NCBI GenBank assembly: GCA_028701555.1
Contig: JAQVQN010000013.1
Location: 1 to 15,031 of the forward strand
Direction of reading: 5' to 3'
Source of the DNA: Kiritimatiellia bacterium
GTDB lineage: Bacteria > Verrucomicrobiota > Kiritimatiellia > RFP12 > UBA1067
DNA: 15,031 nucleotides
Under the pieces are notes generated by a model that searched no databases, was not told the DNA's origin, and saw only the letters and a program-made list of their open reading frames with translations. This document shows positions 7,289 through 14,318 of this stretch, one piece after another. Positions within the stretch are counted from its first letter, which is position 1. Every line of letters begins with the position of its first letter. A program made the position numbers and the translations under genes.

Positions 7289-7298
7289 TGTAATTACA
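7289..7298. promoter_or_regulatory. 10-bp perfect palindrome in the gdhA leader
   Basis: TGTAATTACA reads the same on both strands and lies about 50 bases downstream of the candidate -10 box and 92 bases before the gdhA start. The TGTnA...TnACA half-sites recall those of nitrogen regulators such as GlnR/TnrA, but the spacing is far shorter. A 10-base AT-rich palindrome can also arise by chance. Confidence 0.25.
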
Positions 7299-7389
7299 GG
7301 CCGTCACTTCAAGGTCGTTACGCAAGCACAGGTTAATGGACGGACGTTTACGTTTTTAAACAGTTTGTTTGGAAACAGAAAGGCAGTAT

Positions 7390-8676
7390 ATGGAGTCAGG
7401 ATCATACAATCCGTTTCAGGTAGCTCAGTCTCAGTTTGACAGTGTGGCGGAGTTGATGGAACTGGATAGCGGAGTTCGGGAGCTATTGCGCCAACCGTCG
7501 CGGGAGTATCATTTCACGATCCCGGTGCATATGGATGACGGTACGGTCAAGGTCTTCAAAGGGTTCCGTGTGCAGCACAGCGACGCGCGGGGTCCGGCCA
7601 AGGGTGGAATACGCTTCCATCCGATGGAGACGGTGGACACTGTGCGCGCGCTTGCGATGTGGATGACTTGGAAATGTTCTGTAGTCAACATTCCACTGGG
7701 CGGAGGCAAAGGCGGAGTGGTGTGCGATCCGCACAATCTCAGTATGCGTGAACAGGAGCAGATCTGCCGCGGGTGGGTCCGTCAGATCGCCCGAGATGTT
7801 GGTCCTTTCAGTGATGTTCCTGCGCCGGACGTGATGACCAACGGGCAGCACATGCTGTGGATTCTGGACGAGTTTGAGACCATACACGGTGGACGTTTCC
7901 CCGGCTTCATCACCGGCAAGCCGGTCGGCATGGGCGGTTCGCTGGGGCGCACGGAGGCCACCGGCTACGGCGCGGTGTTCACTTTGCGCGAGGCGCTCAA
8001 AGAGCTTGAAATTCCGGTCGGCGAGACTACCGCCAGTGTGCAGGGCTTCGGCAATGTCGCGCAGTACGCGGTGGAGCTTTACACGAAATTAGGCGGCAAG
8101 GTCGTGGCGATATCGTGCTGGGATCAGGCAGACAAGGTCTCTTACACATACCGCAAAAAAGACGGGGTCAGTCTGGAAGAGCTGCGCGGCATCTCAGACA
8201 AGTTCGGCGGAATCGACAAGAAGCGTGCGCACGCGCTGGGTTACGAGATGCTTCCGGGCGAGGCCTGGCTGGATCAGGATGTTGACATCCTGATCCCGGC
8301 GGCGCTGGAGAATCAGATCAACCGCGGCAACGTCGGCAAGATATCGAAAGCCGTAAGGGTCATCCTCGAAGGCGCCAACGGGCCGACGACGCCCGAGGCG
8401 GACGAGGAAATCAAGCGTCGCGGCATTTTCGTGATACCTGATTTTCTGGCGAACGCAGGCGGAGTGACCTGCAGTTATTTCGAGCAGGTGCAGTGCAACA
8501 TGAACTACTTCTGGGAAAAGGATGAGGTTATCACCAAGCTGGACTCCAAGATGACGGCGGCTTTCGCGGCGGTGAGCGAACTAGCCCGCCGCAAGAAACT
8601 TTACATGCGCGATGCAGCTTACGTGATCGCGATCAACCGCGTGGCCGAGGCGGTCAAACTGCGCGGCTGGGCATAA
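7390..8676 (+). CDS. gdhA: Glutamate dehydrogenase (Glu/Leu/Phe/Val dehydrogenase family)
   Basis: The enzyme interconverts glutamate with 2-oxoglutarate plus ammonia using NAD(P), linking nitrogen assimilation or amino-acid catabolism to the TCA cycle. The protein has 428 residues. The N-terminal substrate domain has GPAKGGIRFHP (Lys71), WKCS (Lys95), PLGGGKGGV (Lys107) and VPAPDVMT (Asp147). These sit at a constant offset from Lys89, Lys113, Lys125 and Asp165 of the Clostridium symbiosum enzyme. Lys71 and Ser362 (GGVTCSYFE) fit glutamate rather than leucine or valine as substrate. The Rossmann domain begins with QGFGNVAQ (218-225). Asp245, shortly after the second Rossmann strand, may bear on cofactor choice, but I cannot decide between NAD and NADP. 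I chose ATG 7390 with AAAGG (7379-7383) six bases upstream; an in-frame TTG at 7369 would add seven residues. It appears to have its own leader and is followed by a strong hairpin. Confidence 0.95.
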   Translation: MESGSYNPFQVAQSQFDSVAELMELDSGVRELLRQPSREYHFTIPVHMDDGTVKVFKGFRVQHSDARGPAKGGIRFHPMETVDTVRALAMWMTWKCSVVNIPLGGGKGGVVCDPHNLSMREQEQICRGWVRQIARDVGPFSDVPAPDVMTNGQHMLWILDEFETIHGGRFPGFITGKPVGMGGSLGRTEATGYGAVFTLREALKELEIPVGETTASVQGFGNVAQYAVELYTKLGGKVVAISCWDQADKVSYTYRKKDGVSLEELRGISDKFGGIDKKRAHALGYEMLPGEAWLDQDVDILIPAALENQINRGNVGKISKAVRVILEGANGPTTPEADEEIKRRGIFVIPDFLANAGGVTCSYFEQVQCNMNYFWEKDEVITKLDSKMTAAFAAVSELARRKKLYMRDAAYVIAINRVAEAVKLRGWA

Positions 8677-8684
8677 ATGGCGAT

Positions 8685-8720
8685 TCTCTTGCAGGCATCC
8701 GGCAGGGTGCCTGCAAGAGA
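8685..8720. repeat. Strong hairpin (13-bp perfect stem, 10-base loop) after gdhA
   Basis: TCTCTTGCAGGCA (8685-8697) pairs perfectly with TGCCTGCAAGAGA (8708-8720) around a 10-base loop. It starts eight bases after the gdhA stop codon. No T run follows, so it is not a textbook intrinsic terminator. It may protect the gdhA 3' end, act as a T-run-less terminator, or attenuate readthrough into the next gene 42 bases later. Confidence 0.7.
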
Positions 8721-8762
8721 GAGGTCGGAGGTCAGATAGCAGAAATCAGATGTCGGGGGGGT

Positions 8763-11700
8763 ATGAGCGACAAAAAACAGGCCAACGACCGATTCAGGGT
8801 GCTGCGGGAACGTGCCAAGGAGCTGAACTGCCTATATCAGGTGGAGGAACTGCTGGCATCGGACAATCGGCCTCTGCCTGATATTTTTCGCGATATCGTG
8901 CAGACGATACCGTGCGGCTGGCAGTATCCCAAGCTCTGCCAGGCCAGAATCGTATGCGACGGCGAAGTCTATGAGCCGGCGCAATACGTGCAGACGCCTT
9001 GGACTGAAACTGTTTCCATAACGGTGGAGGGGCGAACCGCTGGCTTTGTCGAAGTTTCATACGTGAACGAGGTGCCATCGTCTGGCGAGGGCGTCTTTCT
9101 CCAGAAGGAGCGCAAGCTGATCTGCACCATCGCCGAACGCATCGGGCAGACGGTGTTCCATCGCAAGCTAGAGAAGCTTTTGCGTGAATGGGAGGATGCC
9201 AACCGTACGCTGGCGGACGACAAGAGCGGGCATGAATGGATGGTAATCGTCGATTTGTTGCGGCGAACAGACGAGAAGCTGTATCTTTATACGTCGCGAA
9301 AAATGCTCTACCACCTTTTCTGGAGCGGCATCAAAGAGTCGCGGCAAGTACTGAATCTGTTCGGCACCGATTTCACGCTGAGCCAGTCTGACGGAACCGG
9401 TGAGGCCAACTGTCCCAGCCAGAAGCAGTCGCACGAGAGTATTTTGGCGGTCAGCGACCAGGTCTTCACGATAGCCGCAAGGCATTTGAGTGACAACGAG
9501 ATACTTGACTGCCTGCACAAGTGGATCAAAGAGAACAAGCTGAGTTTTCTGATCAAGACAGTCGACAGCGCCAACACCCCTTTCAGTGCTGTGCTGGACG
9601 CGATACTGCGCTACCGGGCTCTTGCCAGCAGCGAAATGGCCTTGGATCAGCCGACTGAAAAATGGTTGCGGGTGTCGTTGATCAGGCGGTTCTTCGCCGA
9701 CAACATCGAGTTCATCAATCTTGCCAAGAAGCATCTGGACGTTTCGGATTTCTTTGATCTAGCAACACACATCATCCATCCCTCGGGCAGCAACGGACAT
9801 CTCGGCGGCAAGAGCACCGGTTTATTTCTGGCGTGGCACATTCTGCGGCGCGCGGCAGACAAAGACGCTGTGCTGTCAGACATCAAGATGCCTAAGACCT
9901 GGTACATGACGGCAGACTGCCTGACCGACTTTCTGCGCTGCAACGATCTGGAGGACGTGAACGAGCAGAAATACAAGGATATTGAACAGATACGCATTGA
10001 ATACCCGAACATAATACAACTTTTCAAGCATGCCCGTTTCCCTTCTGAGATGGCCAAGGGCATTTCAATGGCGCTAGATGATTTCGGAGAGAATCCGATT
10101 ATTGTCAGGAGCTCAAGCCTTTTGGAGGATCGCGCCGGCACGGCGTTTTCCGGGAAATACAAAAGCCTCTTCTTGACCAATCGGGGCAGCAAGCAGGAGC
10201 GTTTGGAGAATCTGCTGGATGCCATTGCGGAGATTTACGCCTCGGTTTTTGGGCCTGACCCGATCCTATACCGCGCCGAGCATGGCCTGCTCGACTTCCA
10301 TGAAGAGATGGGCATCATGATCCAGGAAGTGGTGGGGACGCGGGTGGGGCCGTATCTGATGCCGGTGTTCGCGGGCGTGGCGTTCAGCAGCAACGAGTTC
10401 CGCTGGTCGCCCAGACTCAAGCGCGACGACGGCCTGATACGGTTGGTGCCGGGGCTGGGCACTAGGGCGGTCGACCGCGTCAGCGACGATTATCCTGTGC
10501 TGCTGTCGCCGGGGCAGCCGTCCCTGAGGGTCAACGCCACGGCGGATGAGATCAGGCACTACTCGCCTTCGCATGTTGACCTCATAAACATGGAGTCCCG
10601 CTGTTTTGAGACAGTGCCGATCAATTTATTGTTGCGTGAATATGGCCATGAGATACCCCAGTGGGTTCAGTTGGTGTCTGTGTATCGGGACGGCCATGTA
10701 TGCCGTCCGTCCAAGATTGAGACGGACTTACGGAGCGACGAGCTGATCGTGACCTTCGACGGCTTGATCACGCGCACGGATTTCGTCAAGCAGATGCGCA
10801 CGATCCTGCTGACATTGCAGGCTGGGTTGGGTACGGCGGTGGACATAGAGTTCGCATGTGATGGTTCCGGCTTCTATCTGCTGCAGTGTCGTCCTCAGTA
10901 CACTGAAAAAGATGTCGCTCCTAGTGCTATTCCGCAGGATATACAATCCGGCAAGCTGTTATTCACGGCCAACCGCTTCATATCCAACGGGCGTGTGCCG
11001 GACATATCGCACATTGTTTACGTTTCTCCTGAGAAATATTCCGAACAGGTTAGCGTAGACGCGCTTGTGGACATCGGACGGGCCGTCAGCCGTTTGAACG
11101 CATTGTTGCCCAAAAGGCGTTTCATCTTGATGGGGCCGGGGCGCTGGGGCAGTCGCGGCGATATCAAGCAAGGCGTGCAGGTCACCTATTCTGACATATG
11201 CAACACGGCTGCTCTGATCGAGATTGCGCGCAAAAAGGGTGCTTACTCGCCGGAACTATCCTTCGGAACGCATTTTTTCCAAGACATGGTTGAGGCCGGC
11301 ATACGCTATATACCGCTTTATCCGGATGACGCGACAGTGGTGTTCAACGAACGTTTCCTGAACAGCTCTCATAACATACTGGCAGGCATATTGCCGGAGT
11401 ACGAGCATCTGTCTGACGTGGTTAGGGTTATCGATGTGCCCGGCAGCGAAGATGGCAATATCCTGCGGATTCTGATGAACGCCGACTTGGGCGAGGCTCT
11501 CGGGTTTATAGCCGAGCCTGAAGTTTCGGAAGAGGAAGTGCCGGTGACTGTGCCTGCGGTCGGTGCGCGGGTCGAAGATTTCTGGCGCTGGCGTCTGCGC
11601 ATGGCCGAGCAACTGGCGCGGCGGATGCGTCCGGAGCGTTTCGGGGTGCAGGCGTTGTATCTGTTCGGGTCTACGGCCAACGCCACGGCTGGACCTGGCA

Positions 11701-11957
11701 GTGACATAGACTTGCTGGTGCATTTCAAGGGCACTCCCGAGCAGCGTCAGAACATGATGCTGTGGTTTGAGGGGTGGAGTTTGAGTCTTGCAGAGCAGAA
11801 CTACCTGCGTACGGGTTATACTTCGGAAGGTCTGCTGGACATACACGTTGTGACTGATGCGGATATTGCCGAGCGATCCAGCTATGCGGTCAAGATTGAT
11901 GCCGTAACTGATCCGGCCTGGCCTTTGCCGCTGATGGGCACAGAAGGCCGAGAGTGA
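8763..11957 (+). CDS. Multidomain protein: GAF-like region, PEP/pyruvate-binding (PPDK_N) domain, C-terminal minimal nucleotidyltransferase
   Basis: The protein has 1064 residues and no signal or membrane segment, so it is probably cytoplasmic. Residues 10-140 resemble the GAF-like input region found before sensor kinases (RERAKELNCLYQVEELL, then IPCGWQYP and KERKLICTIAERIG). Residues about 347-712 form a PPDK_N/PEP-synthase ATP-grasp-like domain with LGGKSTGL (347-354), IVRSSSLLEDRAGTAFSGKY (447-466), IMIQEVVG (518-525) and the closing LQCRPQ (707-712). Residues about 730-915 are a region of unknown role with MGPGRWGSRGDI (790-801). Residues about 940-1040 carry a nucleotidyltransferase signature: LFGSTANA (968-974 region), GSDIDLLV with Asp981 and Asp983, and a possible third acid, Asp1026. 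The swivelling phospho-His domain and TIM barrel of true PEP synthase or PPDK are absent, so normal PEP chemistry is unlikely. It could be an ATP-dependent regulator or modifier; its substrate is unknown. Seven G precede the ATG and serve as a poor ribosome-binding site. Confidence 0.85.
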   Translation: MSDKKQANDRFRVLRERAKELNCLYQVEELLASDNRPLPDIFRDIVQTIPCGWQYPKLCQARIVCDGEVYEPAQYVQTPWTETVSITVEGRTAGFVEVSYVNEVPSSGEGVFLQKERKLICTIAERIGQTVFHRKLEKLLREWEDANRTLADDKSGHEWMVIVDLLRRTDEKLYLYTSRKMLYHLFWSGIKESRQVLNLFGTDFTLSQSDGTGEANCPSQKQSHESILAVSDQVFTIAARHLSDNEILDCLHKWIKENKLSFLIKTVDSANTPFSAVLDAILRYRALASSEMALDQPTEKWLRVSLIRRFFADNIEFINLAKKHLDVSDFFDLATHIIHPSGSNGHLGGKSTGLFLAWHILRRAADKDAVLSDIKMPKTWYMTADCLTDFLRCNDLEDVNEQKYKDIEQIRIEYPNIIQLFKHARFPSEMAKGISMALDDFGENPIIVRSSSLLEDRAGTAFSGKYKSLFLTNRGSKQERLENLLDAIAEIYASVFGPDPILYRAEHGLLDFHEEMGIMIQEVVGTRVGPYLMPVFAGVAFSSNEFRWSPRLKRDDGLIRLVPGLGTRAVDRVSDDYPVLLSPGQPSLRVNATADEIRHYSPSHVDLINMESRCFETVPINLLLREYGHEIPQWVQLVSVYRDGHVCRPSKIETDLRSDELIVTFDGLITRTDFVKQMRTILLTLQAGLGTAVDIEFACDGSGFYLLQCRPQYTEKDVAPSAIPQDIQSGKLLFTANRFISNGRVPDISHIVYVSPEKYSEQVSVDALVDIGRAVSRLNALLPKRRFILMGPGRWGSRGDIKQGVQVTYSDICNTAALIEIARKKGAYSPELSFGTHFFQDMVEAGIRYIPLYPDDATVVFNERFLNSSHNILAGILPEYEHLSDVVRVIDVPGSEDGNILRILMNADLGEALGFIAEPEVSEEEVPVTVPAVGARVEDFWRWRLRMAEQLARRMRPERFGVQALYLFGSTANATAGPGSDIDLLVHFKGTPEQRQNMMLWFEGWSLSLAEQNYLRTGYTSEGLLDIHVVTDADIAERSSYAVKIDAVTDPAWPLPLMGTEGRE

Positions 11958-11986
11958 TTGCCAAGGCAACGGACTGACAGGAGCGA

Positions 11987-12634
11987 ATGAAGACAGCGAT
12001 TTTTGATTTGGACGGGACACTGGTGGATTCGTTGGCGGATCTGGCATTGTCTATTAATCTAACACGCGGCGAGTGTGGATTGGCGCCGCTGACATTAAAA
12101 GAGGTTGCAGTCTGCGTGGGTGAGGGTGCGCGAGTGATGGTAACTCGCGCCTTTCCCGAGGTGCCGGAAGCGATTGATCGGCTGTTATTAAGGCAGCGCG
12201 AGCACTACCGCGCGCATCTGCTGGACAACACCGTTTTATACCCCGGCGTTCAAGAAACTCTGGAACGCTTGAAGGCCCAAGGATGGGCTTTGGCGGTGGC
12301 TACCAACAAGCCGGCTGCCGTCACTTTCCCGATTCTGGAGGGGCTTGGGATTCTTGGACTATTCGGCGCGGTTGTTGGCGGAGGGGAGTGCCCTGAACTC
12401 AAGCCCGATCCCGCGCCTCTGCGTCTGGCGGCGCAGAGAATGGGAAAGGCTCTCGACGCTTACGATTGGATGGTGGGGGACCACTATACCGACCTAGAGG
12501 CCGGCCGGCGCGCCGGAATCAAGCGCTGTTTCTGTCGGTACGGTTTCGGCGACGCGCGCGGCGAAACTTATGAGTTGGCGCTAGACAGGCTGGAAAGTAC
12601 GGCATTTGATTGTGGCACGGCCCGGGCGTTGTGA
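11987..12634 (+). CDS. gph: HAD-superfamily phosphatase, phosphoglycolate phosphatase-like
   Basis: The protein has 215 residues, the usual size for Gph/PGP-type HAD hydrolases, with an alpha-helical cap between motifs I and II. All HAD motifs are present: motif I FDLDGTLVDS with nucleophile Asp7 and acid Asp9, motif II ATNKP with Thr106, motif III ELKPDP with Lys139, and motif IV MVGDHYTDLEAG with Asp165 and Asp169. The most likely reaction is dephosphorylation of 2-phosphoglycolate, a by-product of DNA repair or oxygenase activity. HAD substrate assignments from sequence are unreliable, and pyrophosphatase or sugar phosphatase activity is possible. AGGAG (11979-11983) lies three bases before the ATG, a tight spacing. 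It starts 29 bases after the large nucleotidyltransferase fusion gene and is probably transcribed with it. Confidence 0.85.
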   Translation: MKTAIFDLDGTLVDSLADLALSINLTRGECGLAPLTLKEVAVCVGEGARVMVTRAFPEVPEAIDRLLLRQREHYRAHLLDNTVLYPGVQETLERLKAQGWALAVATNKPAAVTFPILEGLGILGLFGAVVGGGECPELKPDPAPLRLAAQRMGKALDAYDWMVGDHYTDLEAGRRAGIKRCFCRYGFGDARGETYELALDRLESTAFDCGTARAL

Positions 12635-12640
12635 TATACT
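12610..12640 (+). promoter_or_regulatory. Candidate promoter at the gph/MBL junction, possibly leaderless
   Basis: TATACT (12635-12640, five of six consensus bases) follows the gph stop directly; the bases just upstream (GTGA) belong to its last codon and stop. A weak -35-like TTGTGG lies at 12610-12615, 19 bases upstream. Transcription starting seven or eight bases after the -10 box would begin at or next to the ATG at 12648. Confidence 0.35.
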
Positions 12641-12647
12641 GATTTCC

Positions 12648-13424
12648 ATGTTCATGGAACTTGTTTTTTTAGGCACGGGCACGTCTGTCGGGGTACCCAT
12701 GATTGGCTGTCACTGCCCAGTGTGCTCATCGCCAGATCCGCGCAACAACCGTAGGCGCACCAGCATGTATGTGCGCACTGAGGAGGCGGCATTCGTGATC
12801 GACACTTCGCCGGATTTCCGGCAGCAGGTGCTGGATCTCGGGATCGAGCGTATTGACGCGGTTTTGTTTACCCATGCGCATGCTGACCACATCTTGGGCT
12901 TCGACGATATACGCAGGTTCAACACCATCAAAGGCGGTGTCATACCTGCCTATGGTGACCGGGTGACAATTGAAGACGTGCGGAGAATTTTTCACTATAT
13001 CGGCAACAAGCCTTCGCCGGAAGGGCTGTACCGGCCGTTGATCGAGTTTGTCAAGGTTGAAGCACCTTTTATGGTAGGCAAGGTTTCGGTGACACCCTTG
13101 GAAGTGCGGCACGGACGCAAGATGACGGGGTATCTGCTGCAATATGCCGGGCACAGGATAGGTTATGTGCCGGATTGCGCAGGAATGCCGGATGAGACCG
13201 TCGAGATACTGAAGTCGGTGGATGTGATGATCATAGACGCGCTGCGCTACCGGCCGCATCCGGCCCACCTGTGTTTGGATGAAACCTTGGCGCTGCTGGA
13301 CAGGATTCGCGCCCGCCAGTCGTATCTGATACACCTTTGTCACGACATGGATCACGCTACCCTTGAGGCAGGCCTGCCGCCGTCGGTGCTGGTCAGTTAC
13401 GACGGTCTGCGGCTGAGGCTGTGA
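12648..13424 (+). CDS. MBL-fold metallo-hydrolase, PhnP-like
   Basis: From ATG 12648 the protein has 258 residues; ATG 12654 is an equally plausible start. The metallo-beta-lactamase fold is shown by GTGTSVGVP (9-17), DTSPDFRQQ (52-60), the dinuclear metal motif HAHADH (76-81), His155 (VRHGRKM) and Asp176 (GYVPDCAG). The HLCHDMDH end motif (229-236) completes the site. The early CHCPVC cluster (Cys21, Cys23, Cys26) resembles the zinc-binding cysteines of PhnP, a cyclic phosphodiesterase. The family therefore suggests a phosphodiesterase or related phosphoester hydrolase, but no phosphonate genes are nearby and I do not assign phnP. No Shine-Dalgarno sequence precedes the ATG. An in-frame upstream start at 12606 would overlap gph and add 14 unconserved-looking residues, so I rejected it. 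Confidence 0.86.
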   Translation: MFMELVFLGTGTSVGVPMIGCHCPVCSSPDPRNNRRRTSMYVRTEEAAFVIDTSPDFRQQVLDLGIERIDAVLFTHAHADHILGFDDIRRFNTIKGGVIPAYGDRVTIEDVRRIFHYIGNKPSPEGLYRPLIEFVKVEAPFMVGKVSVTPLEVRHGRKMTGYLLQYAGHRIGYVPDCAGMPDETVEILKSVDVMIIDALRYRPHPAHLCLDETLALLDRIRARQSYLIHLCHDMDHATLEAGLPPSVLVSYDGLRLRL

Positions 13425-13484
13425 GGCAGTGAGTGAGAGAGCGTGCGGAAATTACGAAATGCAATCGAATGACAGGATAAAGCT

Positions 13485-14318
13485 ATGATGTTTTTTAAAA
13501 AATCAAATTTATTGTTGGCTTTGGTGCTGTTCGCTGGTATTTCGGCAGGGCAGCAGGTCAATGTCGGACTGACGTTGGCTTATAACGTCTATGTTGTCGG
13601 CGAACCGGTGCTGGTGCAGATTGAGGCATTGAATGCCACACGCGACCTTATCGAGGTAGGTAAGCCGGAGTCCCCAAATCATGTGCTGATCGAGATCACC
13701 AAAGACGGTCAGTACAACGCGGTCAAAAGTTTCAACGACGCTCCGGTCGCGGGGGTTTTTGAATTGGAACCGAGCCAGAGCTTGCACCGCAAGGTGGAAC
13801 TTGACAAGTGGTTTTCTCTGTTGCAGGAGGGTAAATATGTTGTGCGGGCCGTTATAGTGCATGCGGGCATGCGTTATGAATCGAGCAAAAAGAGTTTTGA
13901 CATCGTCCCCGGCATACCTTTAGGCGAGGGAGTGCAGATGTTTGTCGGCAGGCCCGATCTGCGCAGAAACTTCAGGCTGGTTTATTGGCACCGCAATCAG
14001 GTTGACCGTTTGTTCATCAGGATTGAAGACTCTCCCGGGGCGCGGATCTGGGACACGATCGACTTGGGCAGCATGATGCGCGGCATGCCGCCCAGGCTGG
14101 ACATATCGCCGGAGGGCGAGGTTACCGTGGTGCACCGTTCTACGCAAGATGCTTTCGCCAGGACACTTTTGTGGTCTTTGCCGGACGTGGTTGAGGTGAT
14201 TGAGCGGAACTCGCTGCTCGACCCTGAGATTTCCGCCACTCAGAGGGTTAAGTCGCTTTACGGCGAGATGGCAGACGAGGAGCCCAAGGAGAAAAAATCA
14301 TGGTGGAAATTCTGGTAA
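13485..14318 (+). CDS. Secreted protein of unknown function
   Basis: The protein has 277 residues. A Sec signal peptide (MMFFKKSN then a leucine-rich core) probably ends near ISAG (residue 22). After it, residues about 25-125 read as alternating beta strands (NVYVVGEPVLVQIEALN, KYVVRAVIVHAG), like an Ig-type fold. Residues 140-250 include YWHRNQVDRLFIRIED and are also strand-rich. The tail is charged then aromatic, KEKKSWWKFW. I recognise no catalytic motif and no named family. AGGA (13474-13477) lies seven bases before ATG 13485 and ten before the adjacent ATG 13488. The last 19 bases overlap the S41 protease gene and the tail codons also hold that gene's ribosome-binding site, so the two are likely translated together and may both act in the periplasm. 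Confidence 0.8.
   Translation: MMFFKKSNLLLALVLFAGISAGQQVNVGLTLAYNVYVVGEPVLVQIEALNATRDLIEVGKPESPNHVLIEITKDGQYNAVKSFNDAPVAGVFELEPSQSLHRKVELDKWFSLLQEGKYVVRAVIVHAGMRYESSKKSFDIVPGIPLGEGVQMFVGRPDLRRNFRLVYWHRNQVDRLFIRIEDSPGARIWDTIDLGSMMRGMPPRLDISPEGEVTVVHRSTQDAFARTLLWSLPDVVEVIERNSLLDPEISATQRVKSLYGEMADEEPKEKKSWWKFW
14286..14291 (+). promoter_or_regulatory. Shine-Dalgarno site of the S41 protease inside the upstream gene
   Basis: AAGGAG lies eight bases before the ATG at 14300 and is read in the upstream gene as part of the Pro-Lys-Glu-Lys-Lys tail. It is the best ribosome-binding site in the window and fixes the protease start despite the 19-base overlap. Confidence 0.75.

Noticed and set aside
7369..7389. 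TTG start for gdhA
   Set aside because: ATG 7390 has a well-placed AAAGG and gives the usual N-terminus; the TTG has no ribosome-binding site.
11256..12047. 263-codon ORF on the minus strand opposite the nucleotidyltransferase end
   Set aside because: It has Arg/His/Gln-rich translation and sits antisense to the DxD-motif region; no domain is visible.
12606..12647. Upstream in-frame start extending the MBL hydrolase by 14 residues
   Set aside because: It overlaps gph and has no ribosome-binding site; the family's N-terminus begins at MELVFLGTGTS.
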